DNA from: Penium margaritaceum
Lineage: Eukaryota; Streptophyta; Zygnematophyceae; Desmidiales; Peniaceae
Assembly: GCA_023375785.1 (NCBI GenBank)
Contig: SZWC01000580.1
Span: 329,842-393,841 of the forward strand
DNA length: 64,000 bases
Direction of reading: 5' to 3'
Position numbers and translations under genes: made by a program. Positions 25,438 to 34,240 of the stretch are shown one piece after another (the stretch's first letter is position 1; each line of letters starts with the position of its first letter). Under the pieces are notes generated by a model that was not told the origin of the DNA, did no database searches, and saw only the letters and a list, made by a program, of their open reading frames with translations.

Positions 25438-25979
25438 AATCAGCTTTCTCTCGCTGCCATGATATCGGACACCACCAGTCTTCCTGCCTTTTGGTCTCGG
25501 GCCAACTAGGGCACAAGTCGTCACTCTCTTGGTAGCAAAGCAACTGCTTGACCCGCTCGCACTCACTCCCACGCCGCCTCTCCTCTTGCCATCCTCTGTC
25601 GTGACCTCCATCTTCCTCTTCGGCCATGTTGCCAATACTGTCGTAAGCCTTCCCCTCTCCATCTTTGGGTTATCCTCATCTTCAGCAGCATCTGCTGTCC
25701 TCCGCCCTCCTCGTCATCTCCATTCGAGCCTCTTGGCTCAACTTAGCATCGATCTACCCTCGACGCGTCGCTCTTCGTCTGCCTTGTCAGGCTCCATCCT
25801 CCGCTTTTCTCATCCCATCTTCTTCCGTTGCTTCCCCAAATTCTTCGTTCTCAACATTCTTCATGCCGCCTTCGTCTCAGCCTTCGTCATCAGCCTTCTT
25901 CATCAGTGCATGTGGTGTCTCTCCTACGCCCACTCAGTTATCAGCCACCATCATCAATTCCTCCTCTTTAGCCTCCGCT

Positions 25980-26450
25980 CTATACACGGCTCTGCCCGGT
26001 CGCATTGCTTGCTTCACGACAACCTGCACCCACGCTGAAATTGTCCACAGCGCACGCAGCTCGCCCCTGTGTCCACTCCGATATCAGCAGTTTTTGCCTC
26101 CTCATCATCCGCACCCGTGCCCAGCACAAGGATCTGTACGCGCTAGCTGCACGCTTCGCAGCTGCCTGCACCCACGCCGAGAGCAGATTTCTTGCAACGC
26201 GTTGGCATCGCCTTCCCCTTGCCGAATTCTACTCCGGTCACTTGTCGCGCACGTGGTTTTGCCCCTGCGCACACTCTGCCGTTCAGCCTTCCTCGTTCAT
26301 CCTCCTCCTTCATCTTTTATGCGCGGCATAAGGGTCCGCCCGGTTGCACCGCCTGTTTTGTGGTGACCTGCGCCCACGCTGAAACGTCCTGGAGCGCACG
26401 GGATTCCACTTGTGCGCGCACCAAGTCCTAACCAGATCCTCTTCCCCTCA
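25980..26450 (+). repeat. Copia leader tandem repeats (degenerate, ~100-150 bp)
   Basis: Recurrent blocks of the type CGCCCGGTTGCACCGCC, then a GACCTGCGCCCACGC stretch, then a GCGCACGGTTCCGCCCCTGCG-like tail split by variation, start near 25990, 26115, 26185 and 26325. They match the better preserved repeats at 58255-58835. Confidence 0.65.
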
Positions 26451-26514
26451 TCATGCAGTCTGCCCGGTGGCACTGCCACTCCTGTGACATCAACACTTAC
26501 GCCAAACCGCTCTT

Positions 26515-27735
26515 CAACGCACAAGGTTTACTCCTTACGCCAAACGGTGTTGCCGAGAGGGCAAACCGCACCATCCTCCACATGGTCCGGTCCATGTTGA
26601 GTGATGCCGGCCTCGCGCAGCGGTGCTGGGGTGAGGCGGCATGGACAGCGGCGTATATCATGAACGTGACGCAGATAAAGCTGCTAAAAGACGCAATTCC
26701 AAGGTGTGGAAGACGCCACAAGAACTGTGGAGCGGGAGGAAGCCAACTGTGGCACACATCCGCACGTTTGGTTGTGTTGCACATGCTGTTGTGCAGACAC
26801 GGGAGGGCCGGGACAAGCTGGACCCGCAGACTTGCCGGTGCATCTACGTCGGGTACAAGAGCGGGAGCAAGGCGTACCGGCTCTTTCACCCGCGGAGGGA
26901 GTAGATCGTGAAGAGTCACGATGTCACGTTCGACAAGGCCAGCCGTTGGACGGACAAGGACACGGGTCTCTCCAAGCATGGGGAGTGGCTGCCACTCCTT
27001 GAGGGGGAGACGCCGGAGGACGCAAAAAAAGGTTAACGTCCCATTGGCTCCAGCCGATGAGAACAATTGAGGCGATGTGTGAGCGGCTGATTTGCATTCA
27101 GCCGAGTCGGACAATGAGTCCAAAGCGCTGGCAGCAGTGGAGCTGAATGAAGAGGTGGAGAGTGATTGAGAATCTCTACGGTCCCCAAGAGAGGTGGAGC
27201 AGGCCAGCGATGCGAGAGGCACCGCAAGGGGGCAGCAGCACCAGCAGCAACGGCAGCAGGAACAGCAGCCTCAACAGCAGCAGCCCCGGAGAAGCGGATG
27301 TGCAAGGAGGACGGCAAAGAGGTACAATGCCGCAGAGGACATCTGGACTAGGCTCGCTCGAGTGTTCGTTGCGTAAGAGGAGCCCGAGACCATCAAGGAG
27401 GCACTGCAGCGAAAGGATGGGGCTGAGTGGAAGGGAGCTATAAAATCTGAGGCCGCCTCCCATGAAGAGAACGGCACTTGGCAGCTGATTGACAGGCCGG
27501 AGGGCAAAAAAATCATCCACTCCAAGTGGATATTCAAGAAGAAGCTCACCAAGGAGGGGAAGGTGGAGCGGTACAAGGCGCGGCTGGTTGCGAAGGGGTA
27601 CGCCCAGCGAAACGGTGAACACTACGATGAAACCTTCGCGCCGGTGGCGAAACTTACCTCCACTCGCTCCATCCTCTCCGTGGCGGCGGTGCGCGAATAC
27701 GAAGCTCACCAAATGGACGTGATAACTGCGTTCCT
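26515..27735 (+). pseudogene. Copia pol remnant: integrase core end to RT start
   Basis: The first frame reads NGVAERANRTILHMVRSML, the signature copia integrase segment around its catalytic Glu. After a frameshift near 26685-26700 it continues with TPQELWSGRKP and a CIYVGY block (26720-26901), the integrase C-terminal region. A TAG at 26902 and a TAA at 27374 interrupt the frame. From 27377 the conserved N-terminal part of the copia RT domain is clear: TWQLIDRPEG, KWIFKKK, YKARLVAKGYAQ, ETFAPVAKL and HQMDVITAFL. The RT is cut just after the DV-AFL block that holds the first catalytic Asp, so the palm YxDD, RNase H and 3' LTR are absent. The protein would be non-functional. Confidence 0.88.
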
Positions 27736-29704
27736 AGGGACAGGCGCAGGTACCCTAGGCACAGGCACAAGTACCCTAGGCACAAGCACAGGTACGCTAG
27801 GCACAGGCATAGGTACCCTAGGCACAGGGGCAGGTACCATAGGCACAGGCGCAAGTATTCTAGGCACAAGCGCAGGTACCCTAGGCACAGGCGCAGGTAC
27901 CCTAAGCATAGGCGCAGGTACCCTAGGCACAGGTGCACGTACCCAAGGGACAAGCGCACGTACCCTAAGCAGAGGCGCAGGTACCCTAGGCACAGGCGCA
28001 AGTACCCTAGCCATAGTCGTAGGTACCCTAGGCACAGGAATAGGTACCTCAGGCACACGTGCATGAAACCTAAGCAAAGTCGAAGGTACTCTAGGCACAG
28101 GCGTAGGGACCCTAGGCACAGGCGCAAGTACCTTAGGGACACGCGCAAGTACCCTAGGCACATACACAGGTACCCTAGGCATAGACGCAGGTAACCTAGG
28201 CACAGACGCATGTAACCTGGGCACAGGTGCAGGTACCCTAGGCACAAGCGCAGGTACCCTAGGCACAGGCACAGGTACCCTAGGGACAGGCGTAGATACT
28301 TTAAGCACAGGTGCAGGTACCCTAGGCACAGGCGCAGGTACCCTAGGCACTGGCGCAGGTACCCTAGGCACAGGCGCAGGTACCGTAGGCACAGGCGCAG
28401 GTACCCTAGGCACAAGCGCAGGTAACCCAGGCACAGGCGCAGATACCATACGGACGGGCAAGGGTACCCTATGCAGAGGCGCAAGTATCCTAGGCACAGG
28501 CGCAAGTACCCTAGGCACAGGCGTAGGTACCCTAGGCACAGGCACAGGTACCCTAGGCACAGGCGCAGGTACCCTAGGCAAAGGCGCAGGTCCCCTAGGC
28601 ACAGGCGCAGGTACCCTAGGCACAGGCGCAGGTACCGTAGGCACAGGCGCAGGTACCCTAGGCACAAGCGCAGGTAACCCAGGCACAGGCGCAGATACCA
28701 TACGGACGGGCAAGGGTACCCTATGCAGAGGCGCAAGTATCCTAGGCACAGGCGCAAGTACCCTAGGCACAGGCGTAGGTACCCTAAGCACAGGCGCAAT
28801 TAACCTAGGCACAGGCATAGCTACGCTAAGCACAGGCGCAAGTACCCTACGCACTTGCGCACGTACCTGGGGTACCTGCGCCTGTGCCTAGGGTACTTGC
28901 GCCTGTGCCTAGGATACCTGAGCATGTGCCTAGGGTACCTGCGCTTGTGCTTAAAGTACCTGCGCCCGTCCCTCGGGTACCTGTGCCTGTGCCTACGATA
29001 CATGCGCATGTGCTTAGGGTACCTACGCCTGTGCCTAGGGTACATACGCCTGTGCCTAGAATACCAGCGCCTGTGCCTATAGTACCAGTGTTTGTGTTCA
29101 AGGTACCTGCGCCTGTGCCTAGGGTACCTGCGCTTGTGCCTAGGGTACCTGTACCTGTGCCTAGGGTACTTGCGCCTATCCCTAAGGTACATGCGCCTGT
29201 GCCTAGGGTCCCTGCGCCTGTGCCTGGGATATTAACACCTGTGCTTAGGTTTCCTGTGCCTATGCCTAGGGTACCTGCGCCTGTGCCTAGGGTACCTGCG
29301 CCTGTACATAAGGTACCTGCACTTGTGCCTAGGGTACATGCGCCTGTGCCTAGGGTGCCTGCACTTGCGCATAGGGTACGTGCGCTTGTGCCTAAGGTAC
29401 CTGCGCCTGTGCCTAGGGTACCTACGCCTGTGCCTAGGATACCTGCGCCTGTGCCTAGGGTACCTGTGCCTGTACATAGGGTACGTGGGCCTTTGCTTGG
29501 GGTACATGCGCCAGTGCCTATGGTACCTGCGCCTATGCCTAGGGTACTTGCGCTTGTGCATATGGTACCCTCGCTTGTTCCTAGGGTATCTGCGCCCGTG
29601 CCTGGGGTACCTGCGCCTGTGCCTAGGGTACCTTTGCCTTTGCCTAGGGTACCTGCGCTTGTGCCTAGGGTACGTGCGCCAGTGCCTAGGGTACGTGCGC
29701 TTGT
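27733..29704. repeat. Minisatellite array D, first segment, 21-bp unit with orientation flip at ~28868
   Basis: The 21-bp unit consists of hexamers GGCACA and GGCGCA followed by GGTACCCTA. Up to about 28868 the unit reads in this orientation; beyond it the reverse complement is read (CTGCGCCTGTGCC then TAGGGTAC). The unit is a multiple of three, so each frame keeps its own peptide (for example YLRLCLG, VPRVPAP, GTLGTGA) and long open frames occur on both strands; none is called as a gene. The array is interrupted at 29705 by the gypsy element and resumes at 44649 in the same orientation. Confidence 0.95.
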
Positions 29705-30643
29705 TGATACCCCCAATTTTGCCGCGCACAATATTACCTCCGCGCTCTCTAACTCCGCGCTTGGTGTGCTCCACGATCTTGCCGTTTCGCGATTCTGGGC
29801 AGCACCCGCTGGCCACTCCTCCGCTACCACTCCTGGTCTTCCGCGGATGCTTCACACCTTCTGGGTCCCAGTTGTGGGTAGTACTCCGCGGCTCCCTCCT
29901 TGCCAGCACGAGAGTCCGCCTCGTGGCCTCTGACTCCTTCGCCCGCGGAACCCCGTTCCGCGGTCGTGTGCAAGGCCGCAGAGTCACCAACAGCACTCTT
30001 TACCCAACTTGTGTTCCCTGGTGATGACAACACTCAGCGGAATCTTTGGTTGTTCTCAGGAGGGGTGGATTGAGCAGCATGCTCCGCGCACACCCGGAGG
30101 GTAAGTATTCATCCTCCGTGGAACAACTCCGCGGAGAGCACGGTTGCAACGTTCTCAACAGTTGTGGATCTTAGAGGACGAAGCGTAGGTGTGAGCCACA
30201 CTAACACTTGCGCGGATAAATGAGATAGAAGGACGCAATCAGGCTCTGAACAAGTCAGAGCTCTCAGGCTCATGAGTTGGAAATCGGCTTGTATTCGCTC
30301 AAACTGCGCATGATCAGGCAAAAGGTAAGCATCTCTCAGAGTTGTTCAGTCATCGTCCCTCTCCTCCTAGTCTCTCCGCTATGCCACTACTTTATATCCA
30401 CCAAGAATAGCTCCATAAGACACCTCCCATCACTCTTTCCCCTGTCTTGGACTCCGCGCGGCGCGCTACACGCACTGCAGGTCTCGTCCTTGACACACAC
30501 ACACCTCAATACTACATTCCTTCTTCTTCTACTACATCTTCCTCTAGTCCGCGGCTTGGACGCTTGCGGTCTTGTGTTCTTCCTTGAATCTTTGTCTTCG
30601 CGCTGTGCGTCCTCCCGGTCCTCCTCCCTGATTACCGCTGTCC

Positions 30644-30651
30644 TCCTTGAC
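30644..30651. repeat. Left 8-bp target-site duplication of the hAT-type element at 30652
   Basis: TCCTTGAC here corresponds to TCCCTGAC at 31116-31123, with one difference. The uninterrupted LTR at 44228-44235 has a single copy (TCCCTGAC). Confidence 0.85.
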
Positions 30652-31115
30652 TAAGGGTGCACGCCACGAGACTTTCCCGATTCTGGCCATGGAATTGGAA
30701 TCTCGAGTCGGTCCTGACCCATAGTATCGGAATCGCGATTCCGAATACAAGAATTGCGATTCCAAGGAATCTCAATTCGTGTATTCAGGAATCTCGATTC
30801 TGCACTTTTCTCAGGTGTCCATGCCAAAATGCACCACCAAAAACTGCAGAAAAGTACTGTATCACATGCTTATTGTCTTGTTTAGCATGCCCTGCATGAC
30901 GCAACTAGGTATGTATGTATGTGTCTCTGTATAGTTCTCACCTGAAACATATAGGTACATGCGTTTGCTCTCCAGAACATGTATACCCGACATACAAAGT
31001 GACGAATCTCGATTCCATTGCGATTCTAAATGTTGGAATTGGAACCTCGATTCCAAGATGGGAGTTGGAACCTCGATTCCTGTCTTCGATTCTCGTCTTT
31101 TGGTGTGCACCCTTA
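30652..31115. mobile_element. Non-autonomous hAT-type element (464 bp) inside the gypsy LTR
   Basis: The ends are TAAGGGTGCACGCCA and, reverse-complemented, TAAGGGTGCACACCA, one difference in 15. They match the terminal repeat of the large hAT at 17536. An 8-bp duplication flanks it, and the empty site is preserved in the other LTR. Subterminal palindromes are present in a changed form: GGAATCGCGATTCC, GGAATCTCGATTC and GGAACCTCGATTCC in place of GGAACCGCGGTTCC. No coding potential is seen. It inserted after the gypsy element arrived. Confidence 0.92.
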
Positions 31116-31542
31116 TCCCTGACCCCCCATTGGTCGGGCTCCTGCTTGACCTGTGGTCCTGCCGTTGTGCGTTTCTGCACGTCCGAAGCTCCCACTTTTC
31201 CGCAGCTCAGTCCATGTTTTCTTCCCACCGCGGATTCTCACTCTGCTCTTCCTCCCTTTCTTGTTTTTCCGCGGCCATTTTTGCCTCCTGGCAGCAACTT
31301 TTCCCGCCTCTTTTCCTTCATTGTTCCTAGATTCCGCGCCATCCCACGCTCTACTGCAAATTTATCGCGGGAGCCAGCATGCCTTGCGCGTTCTCCAACA
31401 CTCTGCGGTCACCCTGTTATCCTCCTCCGCAGATCTCTGGCCGCGGAAGCCTCGTTCCGCGGATCTGTGGATAGCCGATATTTCCCCTCTGCGGATCCAT
31501 CTTTTCCTCAATGGAGATGCGGTGGATCCTCACCTGAGACTG

Positions 31543-31566
31543 ATGCCCCCAACCCCCCCTTTCCAA
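31543..31566 (-). promoter_or_regulatory. Candidate polypurine tract of the gypsy element
   Basis: On the minus strand, directly before the 3' LTR, the sequence is purine-rich with G7 and G5 runs (GGAAAGGGGGGG, then TTGGGGG). This is the position where plus-strand DNA synthesis is primed in LTR elements. Confidence 0.6.
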
Positions 31567-31586
31567 GACTCTGTCCCAGAGTCTCC

Positions 31587-32381
31587 TTATTGCAACAGGC
31601 GAGTGAACTTTCCTTGGGGAGCTGGCCGCTGCCGCTGCTGGCAAGGACGGCAGTAGGTCTCCACCTCTCCACCTTCCCGCTGATACCGCGCGGAGCATTC
31701 CTGATGCACATACAGCTGGCAGTCCTCACACCTGGCTCCGGCGGTGATATCTTCTGCGCCCAGTCTCTTTTTGCAGGTGGAACAGTGGGGGATTCGTTTG
31801 TATGTCCTGCAGCTGGTACAACGGTACACCGTCAGCCCCTCCTCATTCCTGCCTACCTCTGTAGCGCACTGTGCATGGGCACATCCTCCGCAGTGCTCAC
31901 AGTGGCACGTTGTCCCTGTGACAACCCCCATACATCCGTCTCCAGAGCACTGCAGTCCAGAGTTCTTTGCACCCCAATTTGCTTTTCTGGGCTGTGCCAA
32001 GCATTGGCGGCATGTCCATACTCCTTCCTTGCCCCTCTTGCCGCACCGCGGATGGTACATTTTCAAGCACATGCCACATCCCTTGCAAAACTCCGCCATC
32101 CCTTCGTGGCAGGCTGCGCAAGCAGGTTCTCGGGTCTTTGCGATGAAGCTGAGGTAGCAGTCTGCCTCGAGGAGCTCATTGCCTACACATAGGTTGCATC
32201 CGCCCTTGCAGTTGGAGTTGCCGGCCACCAGGCAATCGCGGTGTGAAAACCTTGTGCAGACAACACATTTTTCCCCGTCCTGCACGGTCTTTAAGCATGT
32301 GGAGCATGCCGCGGATTGGTGCCCTTCCATTCCCGGTTCCTCCTCTTCCTCTGATTCTTCCTCTTCCTCTCCCTCATTCAC
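31587..32381 (-). CDS. Four tandem PHD-type zinc fingers encoded downstream of the gypsy integrase
   Basis: The 264-codon frame has an acidic N-terminus (residues 2-15 almost all Glu) followed by four C4HC3 modules. Finger 1: C26, C29, C39, C42, H47, C50, C58 or C62, C65. Finger 2: C88, C91, C102, C105, H110, C113, C124, C127, with the PHD-typical Trp two residues before the last Cys pair (W122). Finger 3: C145, C150, C161, C164, H169, C172, C188, C191. Finger 4: C200, C203, C218, C221, H226, C229, C244, C247. The spacing fits PHD fingers, which often read histone H3 tails; that ligand is inferred here. The frame begins with GTG, so it is probably the tail of Pol reached after a frameshift, or a separately expressed product. 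It ends with TAA at 31587, about 50 bp before the 3' LTR. It contains no internal stop, unlike the coiled-coil region, which suggests constraint. Confidence 0.8.
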   Translation of the reverse strand: MNEGEEEEESEEEEEPGMEGHQSAACSTCLKTVQDGEKCVVCTRFSHRDCLVAGNSNCKGGCNLCVGNELLEADCYLSFIAKTREPACAACHEGMAEFCKGCGMCLKMYHPRCGKRGKEGVWTCRQCLAQPRKANWGAKNSGLQCSGDGCMGVVTGTTCHCEHCGGCAHAQCATEVGRNEEGLTVYRCTSCRTYKRIPHCSTCKKRLGAEDITAGARCEDCQLYVHQECSARYQREGGEVETYCRPCQQRQRPAPQGKFTRLLQ

Positions 32382-32653
32382 TCGCGGTGCCGTGCGAACA
32401 CCTCATTACCTCTTGACCTCCTCCCTGCACCTCCTGCACACCGCAGCCCCGCTTCGCCCTCCGCGCCCATCACGAGGCGGGGCAAGTGTGGCTGTTCAGC
32501 AGCCTCCTTCAGGCATCGCAGGCAGGTTCGATTTCGTCCGATGCAGGTCTTGGAAGCTCCGCCGGCGTACTGATGCGCTGGATTCCCGCATACACAGCAT
32601 ACCACCTTTAGGAGTAGCTGCAGTCGCTGAACCCTTCCGGTCCCTCCAGCCAC
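32378..32653 (-). CDS. Cysteine-rich linker between integrase and PHD array
   Basis: A 91-codon open frame overlaps the 3' end of the integrase frame (+1 relative to it) and the 5' end of the PHD frame. It contains C19, C22, H27, C37, C44, C47 (CCVCGNPAH then CLRC), which may be another zinc-binding module. No ATG start is obvious, so it is most likely a piece of a continuous Pol tail interrupted by indels. Function is unknown; fusion to the integrase is inferred. Confidence 0.5.
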   Translation of the reverse strand: MAGGTGRVQRLQLLLKVVCCVCGNPAHQYAGGASKTCIGRNRTCLRCLKEAAEQPHLPRLVMGAEGEAGLRCAGGAGRRSRGNEVFARHRE

Positions 32654-33789
32654 ACTTGCCCCGCCTTCACGTTAGCCACGCAATACACCTCCCGCAGCTC
32701 CATTGCCTCTCTCCCGGTGCTGGGGAAGGGGCGGAGATACACCAGGTGACCTTCCTTCATAGGCTCATGGTTCAGCCGTCGGTTTGCCACGTCACATCCG
32801 CGCCAGGCGGCAACCAAACATCTCAGCCGCGCCTCCACCCGCATGGCCTTTGTCTGCTCGCAACGCTCGCGGAACCATTCCGTGACCGCCTTGTGCATCT
32901 CTTCCTCCAAGAGTTTCTCTTGCTCCTCCGGAGCAAGCGGTAGCCTCAGGGGCTTCTGGGACATGTCCATTACCGCACGCGGTGGTTGTCCAAAGAGTAG
33001 CATGTGGGATGAGAAGGAGGTTGCTCGGCTGGGTGTTGTGTTGATGAAGTGAGCCGTTTTCCTCAGCTTCTCAGTCCAGCTGCTGCCCTCCACGGTTGCC
33101 AGTGCCCTCTCTAGTATGTCGTGCACCCGCTCCACTTGCCCTTGTGACTCTAACCGGTACCGCCCGGAGTGCACATGGCGGACCCCCCACTCCTCCAGTT
33201 CCTCTCTGAAGGCCCTCATGAACTCCGTGACGTTGTCGCTGTGTACATCGCTACAACCACCAAAGCGGTAGAAGATTTCCTCGCGGATGAACCGCACCGC
33301 GGTGGCTGAACTCTTGTTGGGCACAGCGCGGACCCAGAGATATTTCGTGAAGTGGTCCACCGCTGCAATCCAGTATTGGTTCCCTTGGTTGCGGTGTGTG
33401 CGGGGTCCGTGGAAGTCAATGATAATCTTTTCCAACGGCTCGCCGATAGGGAAGGGTTGGAATAGCGGCTCGTCCCGCGGCGTGGTTTTCCGCGCTCGTT
33501 CGCAGGGGGCGCAGTGTTGTACCACATCTTTGATGATAGCCGCCAGGTTCGGTATGTGGATGATGGGCGTGAGGCGATCTTTCAGTGCCAGTATACCAGT
33601 GTGATGGTGGCGGTGGTAAGCCTCCACAACTGCCTTCTGCAACGTTGGTGGGGGCACCCACAAGACACGCGGAGTTATCCTCCAGAGACAACCGTCCTCC
33701 CATGCATACTGCTCACACAGACGAGCTAGGTCGTCCTTTTTCTTACGGTCGAATTCCACGCCCAGCCATACTTCCAGGTCCGCGTACAC
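32608..33789 (-). CDS. Gypsy integrase
   Basis: The 393-codon frame contains an H2C2 zinc-binding domain (H59, H63, C93, C96) and a DD35E core: D125 in IIIDFHGP, D185 in DVHSDNVTEF and E220 in SQGQVERVHDIL, with 34 residues between the last two. The Gly usually following SDN is Val here. A C-terminal region of about 170 residues follows, with no chromodomain that I can recognise. The enzyme would insert the cDNA into host DNA. The core is open and all three acidic residues are present, so this is the best preserved enzyme of the element. Upstream it connects to the coiled-coil region through a frame at 33726-34139. Confidence 0.88.
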   Translation of the reverse strand: MYADLEVWLGVEFDRKKKDDLARLCEQYAWEDGCLWRITPRVLWVPPPTLQKAVVEAYHRHHHTGILALKDRLTPIIHIPNLAAIIKDVVQHCAPCERARKTTPRDEPLFQPFPIGEPLEKIIIDFHGPRTHRNQGNQYWIAAVDHFTKYLWVRAVPNKSSATAVRFIREEIFYRFGGCSDVHSDNVTEFMRAFREELEEWGVRHVHSGRYRLESQGQVERVHDILERALATVEGSSWTEKLRKTAHFINTTPSRATSFSSHMLLFGQPPRAVMDMSQKPLRLPLAPEEQEKLLEEEMHKAVTEWFRERCEQTKAMRVEARLRCLVAAWRGCDVANRRLNHEPMKEGHLVYLRPFPSTGREAMELREVYCVANVKAGQVWLEGPEGFSDCSYS

Positions 33790-34139
33790 CTTCTACGCCT
33801 CCGCCTTCTGCTGTTCCTTGCTGCTGGCGCGGACAAGGATGTGGGCGGTCGGCCAGATCCGCTAGTCTTGTGTTTCCATGGGCCCTTCCTCCCCGCTTTC
33901 CCTGTTGCTGCTTCCGCCGGCTTCCGCTTCGTCTCTAGCAATCTTGCCGGCAATCTGCACGCTCGCCTCCCATCCTGCTGCGCTTTCATCACCTCGAACT
34001 TCTTGCGGTTATCTTCATCATAAACTGGTGGCTCCCTGTCCCAAGGGTCAGGTGCAGGGAAGAGGCGAAGGATTCCGACTGCTCGAAGCTCTCTTTCATC
34101 CCACTGCTCTCGCAGCCTACTCTCAGCGGGGCCGCTCAA
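33726..34139 (-). pseudogene. Linker upstream of the gypsy integrase
   Basis: This frame reads as credible protein (EQWDERELRAVGILRLF, then PPVYDEDNRKKFEVMK) and overlaps the integrase start in another frame, so a frameshift lies between them near 33790-33850. It is hydrophilic and basic at its end. I recognise no family. It is probably the C-terminal part of the coiled-coil segment before integrase. Confidence 0.5.
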
Positions 34140-34240
34140 GCGTGTACCGGTCCACCCGCGCGGTGCAGCTCAATTACCTCCTCCTTCCTGTGTGGAGCCA
34201 TTCCTGGAGCCCACAGTAATCCCTGGCTGCGTGTGAGGGG

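Larger units (their letters stand above)
25438..27735 (+). mobile_element. Truncated Ty1/copia-type LTR retrotransposon
   Basis: Unique sequence lies between arrays C and D. The left ~1 kb is CT-rich leader homologous to the leader of the gag-only element at 57.2-58.9 kb; it shares the stretch beginning near ATATCGGACACCACCAG (25461 here, 57712 and 57850 there) and the ~145-bp leader repeats. The right part encodes the end of a copia integrase core and the beginning of a copia reverse transcriptase. Gag, protease and the integrase N-terminus are missing because the leader is joined directly to the integrase near 26515. RT stops abruptly where array D begins. No LTR or target-site duplication is visible at either edge. 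Confidence 0.85.
29705..31539 (-). repeat. Gypsy 3' LTR (left), carrying a hAT-type insertion
   Basis: Matches the LTR at 43286-44648 throughout except for the insertion at 30652-31115. CCGCGG palindromes recur, as in the other copy. The first bases in element direction are TCTCAGG where the other copy has TGTCAGG. Confidence 0.92.

Noticed and set aside
24212-25662. Long minus-strand frames of CQSCARVVPEL-type repeats
   Set aside because: Period equals the 11-bp repeat; other frames and the + strand are open too. It is the array read as codons.
30915-32192. A 425-codon + strand frame over the gypsy 3' end
   Set aside because: It is antisense to the PHD-finger frame and LTR, and crosses the LTR boundary and the small hAT-type insertion; no motif.
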